Shown piece after piece: positions 1 through 5,926 of a DNA stretch of 6,277 bases. A model generated the notes under the pieces. It had not been told where the DNA came from. It searched no databases and was given only the letters and a program-made list of their open reading frames with translations. Source of the DNA: Bacteroidales bacterium UBA1187 (GTDB lineage: Bacteria; Bacteroidota; Bacteroidia; Bacteroidales; Paludibacteraceae); NCBI GenBank assembly GCA_002309835.1, contig DBYL01000032.1, positions 1-6,277 of the forward strand, given 5' to 3'. The position numbers and the translations under genes were made by a program. Each line of letters begins with the position of its first letter. Within the stretch, counting starts at the first letter, position 1.

Positions 1-41
1 GCGTGCAGACAACAAAAGAAATAATTATACCATTTAATACG

Positions 42-1187
42 ATGAAAATCCTATTAGTAATTGACACGTACGATACCAATAATAATGGTACCAGTATTTC
101 TGCGCAGCGCTTTGCGGGCGTGTTGCGCAAGCATGGGCATGAGGTCAAAATCCTAACTACCGGCAAACCTGCGCCGGATAAATTTGCACTCAAGGAGTTC
201 AAAGTGCCTGTTTTCAACGACCTCATCCACTCCCACGGATTCCAGTTCGCAAAGGTCGATCTCGACATCATCCGCGAGGCGGTGCAGTGGGCGGATGTGG
301 TGCATTGCATGATGCCTTTTGCCCTAGAGACGGCTACCAAACTGATTGCCGACGAGTTGCATAAACCTTCTACGGCCGCTTTCCATATCCAACCGGAGAA
401 TATCACTTCGTCGGCCGGAATGGGTAAGGCCAAGCTGCTGAATGATAGGCTCTATCATACCTTTAAGTTCCTGCTGTACCAGCATTTTAATCATATCCAT
501 GTTCCCTCGCAGTTCATGGCCGATGAGTTGATTAAACGCGGATATAAAGCCCAGATTCATGTCATCAGCAATGGTATAGACCCGGATTTTATTGCTGCGG
601 GAGAGAAGAAGATGGAACATCAGCCGCAACGCGATTTCCGCGACGACGGATTAATCAATATCCTGATGGTCGGACGATTGTCCAAGGAGAAACGCCAGGA
701 TGTCATAATCAACGCCGTGCCGCTATCCAAGTATGCCGATCGGATACAGTTGATTTTTGCCGGCAAAGGTCCTAAATACCGCTCGTACGTCAAGTTAGGC
801 CAGAAATTGAAGAACCCACCGCAGTTCGTCTTTTTGCCCAAACCGGAATTGATTGACCTCTTGCTGCGTACGGATTTATACATCCATGCCTCGGATATGG
901 AGAGCGAAGCTATCTCGTGTATCGAGGCTTTCGCCACGGGATTAGTGCCTATTATTGCTAATAGTGAGGAGTCAGCTACGCCGCAGTTTGCTTTGGATGG
1001 TCGTAGTTTGTTTGCTCCCGGTCGTCCAAAAGACCTGGCGCGCAGTATCGATTATTGGTTGGACCATCCTCAGGAAAAGACGAAGATGGAGCGCGAATAC
1101 GTTACGTTCGCCAAACGCTATGATATCGACGAGTCTGTCCGCCAATGCGAGCAAATGTTCCAAGCCGCTATCGATGAGAATAAATAG
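42..1187 (+). CDS. Glycosyltransferase family 4 (GT-B fold), possibly a diacylglycerol glucosyltransferase-like enzyme
   Basis: Predicted retaining glycosyltransferase that transfers a sugar from a nucleotide-sugar donor to an acceptor on the cytoplasmic face of the membrane. Numbered from ATG 42 (381 aa), the N-terminal acceptor half opens with a Rossmann strand MKILLVIDTYD and an NNNGTSIS glycine loop near residue 14. The donor half has VISNGID (about 175-181), GRLSKEKRQD (about 211-220) and an E-x7-E pair, E287 and E295, in MESEAISCIEAFATG. This order and the length are typical of GT4. No transmembrane segment is evident. Similarity to alpha-glucosyl-diacylglycerol synthases is my recollection of family patterns (the AAFHIQPENIT stretch), so the acceptor is uncertain. 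The reading frame extends back to a GTG at position 3, but ATG 42 begins exactly at the first beta strand and is the better start. The gene is followed by a terminator, so it ends its own transcription unit. Confidence 0.88.
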   Translation: MKILLVIDTYDTNNNGTSISAQRFAGVLRKHGHEVKILTTGKPAPDKFALKEFKVPVFNDLIHSHGFQFAKVDLDIIREAVQWADVVHCMMPFALETATKLIADELHKPSTAAFHIQPENITSSAGMGKAKLLNDRLYHTFKFLLYQHFNHIHVPSQFMADELIKRGYKAQIHVISNGIDPDFIAAGEKKMEHQPQRDFRDDGLINILMVGRLSKEKRQDVIINAVPLSKYADRIQLIFAGKGPKYRSYVKLGQKLKNPPQFVFLPKPELIDLLLRTDLYIHASDMESEAISCIEAFATGLVPIIANSEESATPQFALDGRSLFAPGRPKDLARSIDYWLDHPQEKTKMEREYVTFAKRYDIDESVRQCEQMFQAAIDENK

Positions 1188-1229
1188 AAGAAGGCAAGAC
1201 CGGACGCCAAATCGCGATCTCATAACAAA

Positions 1230-1243
1230 GCATGTATCCATGC
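1230..1243 (+). repeat. Short hairpin immediately before the terminator
   Basis: GCATG (1230-1234) and CATGC (1239-1243) form a perfect 5-bp inverted repeat with a 4-nt loop, TATC. It abuts the terminator stem, which begins at 1244, so the two hairpins would stack in the 3' end of the glycosyltransferase transcript. It may protect or help terminate the mRNA, or be chance; it is short. Confidence 0.35.
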
Positions 1244-1272
1244 AAGAGCACTCCTAAGCGAGTGCTTTTTTT
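1244..1272 (+). terminator. Intrinsic (Rho-independent) terminator of the glycosyltransferase gene
   Basis: A stem forms between AAGAGCACTC (1244-1253) and GAGTGCTTTT (1260-1269): ten pairs including one G-T wobble, with a perfect 7-bp core AGCACTC/GAGTGCT and a 6-nt loop. A run of seven T (1266-1272) overlaps and follows the 3' arm. It lies 57 nt after the glycosyltransferase stop codon and before the promoter of the next operon, so it cleanly separates the two units. Confidence 0.88.
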
Positions 1273-1298
1273 GTGCCCCCAATAGAGTACTTTTCCCC

Positions 1299-1326
1299 TC
1301 TAAACACTAAACTCTAAACACTAAAC
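1299..1326. repeat. Perfect 14-bp tandem duplication in the intergenic region
   Basis: The unit TCTAAACACTAAAC occurs twice head to tail (1299-1312 and 1313-1326) without mismatch, and is itself built from two CTAAAC-like halves. It sits between the terminator and the promoter, ending 18 nt before the -33 element, and is followed by an A run. It could be an upstream binding site or a slippage-prone spacer; nothing in the sequence decides this. Confidence 0.8.
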
Positions 1327-1344
1327 AAAAAATCTCTGATTTTT

Positions 1345-1376
1345 CTTGCATATGTCAAAAAAAATTAGTACCTTTG
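1345..1376 (+). promoter_or_regulatory. Bacteroidetes-type promoter for the yqeY-led operon
   Basis: TACCTTTG at 1369-1376 matches the Bacteroidetes -7 consensus TAnnTTTG perfectly. CTTG at 1345-1348 matches the -33 TTTG in three of four bases, with 20 nt between the boxes, close to the usual spacing for the primary sigma factor of this phylum. The A-rich stretch between them is also typical. Transcription would be expected to start a few bases after 1376 (about 1382-1385), leaving a 5' leader of about 50 nt before the start codon at 1432. No sigma70-type -35/-10 pair fits better. Confidence 0.75.
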
Positions 1377-1398
1377 CACGCAATTTGTGTGCAAAGGT
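1370..1398. promoter_or_regulatory. 10-bp dyad overlapping the -7 box (possible operator)
   Basis: ACCTTTGCAC (1370-1379) is repeated as its exact reverse complement GTGCAAAGGT (1389-1398), separated by 9 nt. The left arm lies inside the -7 element and the predicted transcription start falls in the spacer. The complete dyad would therefore not be in the RNA and would act, if at all, at the DNA level, for example as a binding site for a dimeric repressor blocking RNA polymerase. No regulator gene is present in the window. Conservation in relatives would be needed to call it an operator with confidence. Confidence 0.5.
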
Positions 1399-1431
1399 TT
1401 GCAGTAGAACCAATTGAATCACTAGATATAT

Positions 1432-1878
1432 ATGAAGAATGAAATCAATGCCTTGATCATGGAGGCGATGAAAAACCATGATTCCGTACGCACGGAGACC
1501 CTGCGCGCCATCAAGAGTGCATTCCTCAACTGGCAGACCAGCAAAGAGAACGCCGGCAAAGACCTGAGCGAAGCGGAAGAAATCCAGATTATCAAAAAGA
1601 TGGTGAAACAGCGTCAGGAGTCCATCGAGCAGTACATCGCTGCGGGCCGTAAGGAGTTAGCCGACGCAGAGCAAGCGCAGATCAACGTCCTCGAGACTTT
1701 CCTGCCTAAAGCAGCGTCCGAAGAAGATATCCTTCGCGCTTTCAACCAAGCCAAAGAAGCGAACGGCTGGTCCCCGGAGAAGAAGAACATGGGACTCTTC
1801 GTCAAAGCAATCAAAGCAGCGCTGCCTAATGCCGACGGCAAGATGGTTGCACAGGTCGTTCAAAGCCAATTGGCGTGA
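1432..1878 (+). CDS. yqeY: GatB/YqeY domain-containing protein
   Basis: A 148-aa cytosolic protein matching the stand-alone YqeY family in length and pattern. The long helical N-terminal part contains RTETLRAIKSAF (20-31), the charged IIKKMVKQRQESIEQYIAAG (53-72) and RKELADAEQAQINVLETFLP (73-92). The C-terminal three-helix part has GLFVKAIKAALPNADGKMVA (121-140). This C-terminal fold is shared with the tail of GatB, the tRNA-binding subunit of the Glu-tRNA(Gln)/Asp-tRNA(Asn) amidotransferase, so a tRNA-related role is suspected for the family but not established. The ATG at 1432 agrees with the family N-terminus; no Shine-Dalgarno is visible, as usual in Bacteroidetes. It is the first gene after the promoter at 1345-1376 and is followed after 23 nt by the nucleotidase. 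In several Bacteroidetes this gene lies next to ftsZ, as I recall; here it does not. Confidence 0.92.
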   Translation: MKNEINALIMEAMKNHDSVRTETLRAIKSAFLNWQTSKENAGKDLSEAEEIQIIKKMVKQRQESIEQYIAAGRKELADAEQAQINVLETFLPKAASEEDILRAFNQAKEANGWSPEKKNMGLFVKAIKAALPNADGKMVAQVVQSQLA

Positions 1879-1901
1879 TTTGCTCCATCGACTACAATAC
1901 T

Positions 1902-3476
1902 ATGAAAAAAACATTCCTTGGCATAGTTGCCATGATATGCTCGCTCGTGTCAGGCGGGATGCTTACGTCTTGCAAAAACAATCAAGACGTTCCCCAACAG
2001 CCGAAAAGTATCGTCATCCTCTATGAGAACGATGTGCATTGCGCCATCGACGATTATGCGAAGTTAGCCGGCCTGCGAGATGCTATCCGGGCGGCGGATA
2101 CCGCCTGGGTGGCTGTTGTCAGCAGCGGCGATTACCTCCAGGGAGGTGTTGTCGGATCGCTGTCCGAAGGCGGCTATATCATCGATATCATGCGGCAAGT
2201 ACACTACGATGCTGTGACTATCGGCAATCATGAGTTCGACTATGGAGGGGCACGGATGAAAGAGCTCATCCCGCAACTGAAAGCCCCCGTAACCTGCGCT
2301 AATTTCTTCGATGCCGGAGCCGCAACACCTTTTTATGCCCCTTACGTCATTTGCAGCTATGGAGACCGCCGCGTGGCGTACATCGGTGTCCTCGCGCCCG
2401 AGACGATGCTGGAGGAGAGTTATTCCTTCTACGACGAGGATGACAATATGCTTTATGATCTGCATACCGACGAAGTGCCCCAACTGGTTCAAAAAGCCGT
2501 TGATCAGGCACGCAAAGAAGGCGCTGAATATGTCGTTCTGCTCTCGCATATGGGAGAGAAACAACCGATCATAGGACCTTCTTCACATGAGTTAATTGCT
2601 GCCACAAGAGGTATTGATGTGGTACTTGACGGACATACCCACTCGGTGGTTGAACACGAAGAGGTCACCAACCTCGATGGTAAACCGGTGCTCATCACCC
2701 AGACCGGGACACAATTTGCCAACATCGGTAAAATGGTTATCTCCACCGACGGAAAAATCTCCACTTCTCTCCTCGCTACGAAAGATATCAGTTACTCTAA
2801 CGCAGCGGTTCAGCACACCATCGACAGCGTCTATCAGCTTCTGGACGAGGTGACGCATCGGCAACTCGCTACCTGTGCTTTTGACCTCACCATCAACGGC
2901 GCCGACGGCAAACGGCTCGTGCGCAACGGAGAAACGAACATGGCGGATATCGTCGCCGACGCTTTCCGTGTCAAAGTCCAGGCGCAGATAGGTCTCTGCA
3001 ACGGAGGTGGAATACGTGCAAGCATCCCTGCCGGCATCATCACCTACGGCGATGCTATTAACGTCCAACCATTTAATAACCAGATGGTTAAGGCAGAGGC
3101 TACCGGCAGCATAATTCTCACTATGTTAGAGAGTTGTACAGCCTCTTTGCCGGAAGAGTTTGGTTCGTTCCCGCAAGTCTCCGGACTGCGTTTCACTGCG
3201 CATCAGAAAAGTCACACAGTCACAGGCGTCGAGGTCTTTGACGAAGCCACCGACACATGGCAGCCTATCGATCCGACCCAAACATACACCATCGGAACAA
3301 CCGACTATTGCATCAATGACGGTATGAACGGCACGCTCAAGTCCTGCTCCATGGTCAAACTTCAGGGCATGTACGACGGAGACACGTTCGCCGATTACCT
3401 GAAGACATCGCTCGGCGGCATCGTGCCTGACCGATACGCCTCGCCCCAAGGCAGAATAACCATCGTAAATGACTAA
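1902..3476 (+). CDS. 5'-nucleotidase / UshA-like bifunctional metallophosphatase, predicted lipoprotein
   Basis: Predicted exported enzyme that removes phosphate from nucleotides, giving nucleosides and phosphate outside the cytoplasm. From ATG 1902 (524 aa) it starts with a type II signal peptide, MKKTFLGIVAM, and a lipobox LTSC with C24 as the lipidated cysteine. The metallophosphatase domain follows (about 35-295): NDVH (D44, H46), SGDYLQGG (D77), GNHEFD (N109, with H110 and D113 as the expected catalytic pair), SHMG (H216) and GHTH (H245, H247). The C-terminal nucleotidase domain (about 320-520) shows NGETNMADIVADAF (342 on), NGGGIR (367-372) and VQPFNN (F391, an expected base-stacking residue). 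The usual GGDGY segment near the end is not recognisable; INDGMNG (about 471-477) is found instead, so substrate preference is uncertain. An upstream GTG at 1875, overlapping the yqeY stop, is rejected because it would bury the signal peptide. The peptidase gene follows after 15 nt. Confidence 0.9.
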   Translation: MKKTFLGIVAMICSLVSGGMLTSCKNNQDVPQQPKSIVILYENDVHCAIDDYAKLAGLRDAIRAADTAWVAVVSSGDYLQGGVVGSLSEGGYIIDIMRQVHYDAVTIGNHEFDYGGARMKELIPQLKAPVTCANFFDAGAATPFYAPYVICSYGDRRVAYIGVLAPETMLEESYSFYDEDDNMLYDLHTDEVPQLVQKAVDQARKEGAEYVVLLSHMGEKQPIIGPSSHELIAATRGIDVVLDGHTHSVVEHEEVTNLDGKPVLITQTGTQFANIGKMVISTDGKISTSLLATKDISYSNAAVQHTIDSVYQLLDEVTHRQLATCAFDLTINGADGKRLVRNGETNMADIVADAFRVKVQAQIGLCNGGGIRASIPAGIITYGDAINVQPFNNQMVKAEATGSIILTMLESCTASLPEEFGSFPQVSGLRFTAHQKSHTVTGVEVFDEATDTWQPIDPTQTYTIGTTDYCINDGMNGTLKSCSMVKLQGMYDGDTFADYLKTSLGGIVPDRYASPQGRITIVND

Positions 3477-3491
3477 TTCGTAATTGCAACA

Positions 3492-5213
3492 ATGAAAAAA
3501 TTCACTATTCTTTATTCATTATTCATTAAATCCACCCTTCTCGCCATAACTGTGCTCATGGCGATGCACGGAGTAGCTCAATCCGTGAACGTTCCGCAAT
3601 GGCTGATTGATTTGCAAAATCTAAACCAAGGATTTATCGATTCTACCTTGTATTATCCCTCGGATCCCAAGGCGCCGAACACCACTACATATGTCATCTA
3701 TTTCCACCAACCGATGAAGCACGCCGTTCCCGATGGTCCCTCTTTCCCGATGCGCGCGTTGATCACGGTGGACAACCAGATGGATCCCACAACAGCCGTC
3801 AATCATGTCTATTGCACCGGATATGAACTCTCTCAGTCTTTTGTCGAGAACCCGGATCTCACCTTCAAGAATGAAACCAACACTTGTGCGGAAGAGATAG
3901 CCAACCGCTATAGAGCCAATTATATCTCTATCGAGCATCGCTATTTTGCGTACTCTGCACCCCCGCAGTGCTGGACCTATCTCGATGACCTGCGAGCAGA
4001 AGAAGCAGCGGAGGATTTTCATAATCTCGTTGTGGCGCTCAAAAAAGTGCTCAAAGGCAAATGGGTCATGAGCGGGGTCAGCAAAGGCGGTGTCACCACC
4101 TTGCTGCAACATACCTTCCACCCCGAAGATATGGATATCTATGTGCCCTATTCGGCGCCTTTCTTTGACTCTGACCGCGACACGACGATGCAGAACTACT
4201 GGTATCAAAACGGTTGGAATCAGGAGTACCTCGATATGTTCATGGCTATTCGTCGTGCCGGAGTCTCAGAGGATATGAATAAGATATACAACATCTATTA
4301 TAAAATGACCTGCGGCAACAATACGTCCGAAGAACATGCCGACTCTCTCTATGGCGGTTATCTGGAGAATGTCGCTCTTTTCGGTTTTGACGAGCATGCC
4401 TATTCGGACACGGCTACTATCCGTCAACAGCTCTACAAGAACACGCAAATCATGCAGCAATACGGCTTTAACGGGTATTGCGACACCATCTACGCCTATA
4501 TGTTCGAGAAATGCGCTTTCTCCTTGGATAGTTTTGGTCGCTGGATAGATACGCTTCGCGCTTATCCGGACGCCAACCAAATGCCGCGCAGAAAAGTAGC
4601 ACGGAAGATATATGAGCCTTTCGGTATCACAGAGAATGAATGGTGGGTGCGTGAGAACGGAAAGATTGTCTCTTGCCATGCTTACACTTACCAATCCCAA
4701 TGCGAACTGGGCTACTTTGACTTTCGGTACAATCTCATCGCGGGCGAACAGGCAGCCCCGGCATGGAATGCTGCCTATAAGAAATACGTCGGTTACCTGC
4801 GCGGTTTCGAGACTCCTTGGTGTACGTCCCTCACCTTCAACCGCAGTCTCTACGACCGCACGATGACGGCTACGCAGAATGCCACCAAACCGATCATCCT
4901 CATCTACGGAGAAGATGACACTTGGACCGGAGCAGCGGTAAAAGATGAGTTCATCAATGGTACCAACGTGAAGAAGTTTATCTTGCCGGCTCAGAACCAT
5001 GGGGTTCGTTTCTCGTCCAACACCGACCCAACCCAATGTGACGACATTCGTTCCATGTTAGATGCCGTCCTCGGTGCTCCGCAAGGCATTGAAAACACTC
5101 CCTTCCCTTCAGGGGAGGGCTGGGGAGAGGCTTCTAAGCTCCTCCGTAACGGACAGCTCCTCATCCTCCGCGGCAACAAGACCTACACCCTCACCGGAGC
5201 AGAAGTACGATAA
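3492..5213 (+). CDS. Secreted S37/S28-like serine aminopeptidase (prolyl tripeptidyl type) with short C-terminal tail
   Basis: A 573-aa exported alpha/beta-hydrolase peptidase resembling peptidase family S37 (PS-10, Streptomyces prolyl tri/tetrapeptidyl aminopeptidase), which removes short N-terminal peptides. Residues 1-29 look like a Sec signal peptide with likely cleavage at GVA-QS. EHRYF (149-153) resembles the EHRY motif of S28/S37. The nucleophile elbow GVSKG (195-199) gives S197; YGEDDTW (472-478) supplies the acid, D475 or D476; QNHGVRF (501-507) supplies H503. The order Ser-Asp-His is right for clan SC. After the catalytic domain comes a low-complexity linker, PFPSGEGWGEA (536-546), coded by a palindromic DNA repeat. 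A 27-aa tail with LLRNGQLLILRGNKTYTL then runs to the C-terminus, as seen at the end of many secreted Bacteroidales proteins (recollection). The tail may be a sorting signal but is much shorter than standard type IX signals. The Nudix gene follows after 3 nt. Confidence 0.82.
   Translation: MKKFTILYSLFIKSTLLAITVLMAMHGVAQSVNVPQWLIDLQNLNQGFIDSTLYYPSDPKAPNTTTYVIYFHQPMKHAVPDGPSFPMRALITVDNQMDPTTAVNHVYCTGYELSQSFVENPDLTFKNETNTCAEEIANRYRANYISIEHRYFAYSAPPQCWTYLDDLRAEEAAEDFHNLVVALKKVLKGKWVMSGVSKGGVTTLLQHTFHPEDMDIYVPYSAPFFDSDRDTTMQNYWYQNGWNQEYLDMFMAIRRAGVSEDMNKIYNIYYKMTCGNNTSEEHADSLYGGYLENVALFGFDEHAYSDTATIRQQLYKNTQIMQQYGFNGYCDTIYAYMFEKCAFSLDSFGRWIDTLRAYPDANQMPRRKVARKIYEPFGITENEWWVRENGKIVSCHAYTYQSQCELGYFDFRYNLIAGEQAAPAWNAAYKKYVGYLRGFETPWCTSLTFNRSLYDRTMTATQNATKPIILIYGEDDTWTGAAVKDEFINGTNVKKFILPAQNHGVRFSSNTDPTQCDDIRSMLDAVLGAPQGIENTPFPSGEGWGEASKLLRNGQLLILRGNKTYTLTGAEVR
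3512..3528. repeat. 7-bp tandem repeat within the signal-peptide codons
   Basis: TTATTCA is repeated 2.4 times (TTATTCATTATTCATTA), encoding part of the hydrophobic segment around residues 8-12 of the S37-like peptidase. This AT-rich run differs from the more GC-rich body of the gene and looks like the AT-rich filler common between Bacteroidales genes. The signal peptide start at 3492 is nevertheless the only one that yields a full export signal. Confidence 0.5.
5100..5119. repeat. Palindromic GC-rich repeat inserted in frame in the peptidase gene
   Basis: CCCTTCCC (5100-5107) pairs with GGGGAGGG (5112-5119): eight pairs with one G-T wobble around a 4-nt loop TTCA. The G-rich stretch continues with TGGGGAGAGG to 5130. 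In the reading frame it codes for PFPSGEGWGEA (up to 5132), which separates the catalytic domain from the C-terminal tail. I recall near-identical palindromes, and the peptide PSPSGEGWGEA, from other Bacteroidales genomes, which suggests a short interspersed (REP/MITE-like) element and not a peptidase-specific sequence. I cannot confirm other copies, since this window has only one. Confidence 0.6.
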
Positions 5214-5216
5214 ACA

Positions 5217-5612
5217 ATGAACAAAACCATAGAAGTAGTAGCCGCCGTCATCTTTGACGCGCAAGGACGTATCTTTGCTACGCAGCGGGGTTACGGTGAG
5301 TGGAAAGATTGGTGGGAGTTTCCGGGCGGTAAGATCGAACCCGGCGAGACGCCACAACAAGCGCTTAAACGCGAGATACGCGAAGAACTGGATGCTGACA
5401 TCGAAGTCGGCGAACTACTCCGTACGATTGACTACGACTACCCTACTTTCCATCTCACGATGCATTGTTTCAAATGCCGCTTGGCAAACGGACATTTGAC
5501 TTTATTGGAGCACGAAGCCGCCAAATGGCTCAAACCTTCCGACCTCCAATCCGTCCGCTGGCTACCTGCCGACGAAGAGATAATTCAGGACTTGAGTAAT
5601 ATGTGTAAATGA
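5217..5612 (+). CDS. MutT-like Nudix hydrolase ((deoxy)nucleoside triphosphate pyrophosphohydrolase)
   Basis: A 131-aa cytosolic protein, the normal size for MutT, predicted to cleave nucleoside triphosphates to monophosphate and pyrophosphate, possibly cleaning oxidised dNTPs such as 8-oxo-dGTP. The N-terminal strand VVAAVIFDAQGRIFATQR (7-24) leads to WEFPGGKIEPGE and then the Nudix box: G38, E44, R52, E53, E56 and E57, the last two being metal-binding glutamates. The usual glycine after the EE pair is replaced by D59 (EELDADI), a variation tolerated in some family members. The C-terminal part with EHEAAKWLKPSDLQSVRWLP (98-117) matches the MutT/CTP-pyrophosphohydrolase type. The exact substrate cannot be read from sequence. 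It begins 3 nt after the peptidase stop and its own stop overlaps the next start (ATGA at 5609-5612), indicating translational coupling. Confidence 0.9.
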   Translation: MNKTIEVVAAVIFDAQGRIFATQRGYGEWKDWWEFPGGKIEPGETPQQALKREIREELDADIEVGELLRTIDYDYPTFHLTMHCFKCRLANGHLTLLEHEAAKWLKPSDLQSVRWLPADEEIIQDLSNMCK

Positions 5613-5902
5613 CTAAGTACCTGTTATATGCTCTCTTGCTCTACTTCGCGGCGATAAACATAGTCGCGTTCTTCCTGTATGGCATTGACAAATGGAAGGC
5701 GCGGCATGACAAATGGCGTGTCACGGAAGCCCGCCTCCTCTCCGTTGCCCTTTTGGGAGGTGGTCTCGGAGCCTTTCTCGGCATGAAAGTCTGGCATCAC
5801 AAGACCCAGCATCCAAAATTCCGCTTCGGCTTACCGCTCATCCTCTTCCTCCACCTCGCTTTAGCCGTAGCAGCCGTGTATTATTTCTATTTTTACAGAT
5901 AA
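5609..5902 (+). CDS. DUF1294 family small membrane protein
   Basis: A 97-aa predicted inner-membrane protein with three hydrophobic segments: about 3-24, 43-62 (glycine rich, LLGGGLGAFLGMKVW) and 73-95. The family pattern of DUF1294 is clear: YGIDKWKA (24-31), WRVTEARLL (36-44), GGGLGAFLGM (50-59), HHKTQHPKF (63-71) and GLP. The charged loops KWKARHDKWR and HHKTQHPK are conserved in the family, which has no established function; in some proteobacteria the domain is fused to a cold-shock domain. Its ATG overlaps the Nudix stop by 4 nt, so it is probably translated by coupling with that gene, and the alkyltransferase gene follows after 24 nt. Genetic linkage to two nucleotide or DNA damage enzymes is suggestive but proves no role. 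Confidence 0.88.
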   Translation: MTKYLLYALLLYFAAINIVAFFLYGIDKWKARHDKWRVTEARLLSVALLGGGLGAFLGMKVWHHKTQHPKFRFGLPLILFLHLALAVAAVYYFYFYR

Positions 5903-5926
5903 AGGATTAAAACAAATCGGTCTGCT

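Noticed and set aside
3..41. GTG start at position 3 extending the glycosyltransferase by 13 residues
   Set aside because: The extension precedes the first Rossmann strand and matches nothing in the GT4 family; ATG 42 starts exactly at MKILLVI.
955..1257. 100-residue plus-strand frame overlapping the end of the glycosyltransferase and its terminator
   Set aside because: It is out of frame with a conserved gene and runs into the terminator stem; no family resemblance.
1389..1427. Divergent minus-strand promoter using the right arm of the dyad as -7 box
   Set aside because: The minus-strand box reads AACCTTTG, one mismatch from the consensus, but no TTTG-like -33 element occurs at the required distance and no minus-strand gene follows.
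1875..1901. GTG start for the nucleotidase overlapping the yqeY stop codon (GTGA)
   Set aside because: It would put nine residues before MKK and spoil a good lipoprotein signal peptide; ATG 1902 fits the signal and the lipobox spacing.
3068..3090. AACCAT / ATGGTT inverted repeat inside the nucleotidase gene
   Set aside because: Only 6 bp with an 11-nt spacer in conserved coding sequence; expected by chance in 6 kb.
4266..5036. 256-residue open frame on the minus strand inside the peptidase gene
   Set aside because: It lies fully antisense to a well supported gene and shows no recognisable domain; the same holds for the antisense frames at 3621-4208 and 2064-2564.
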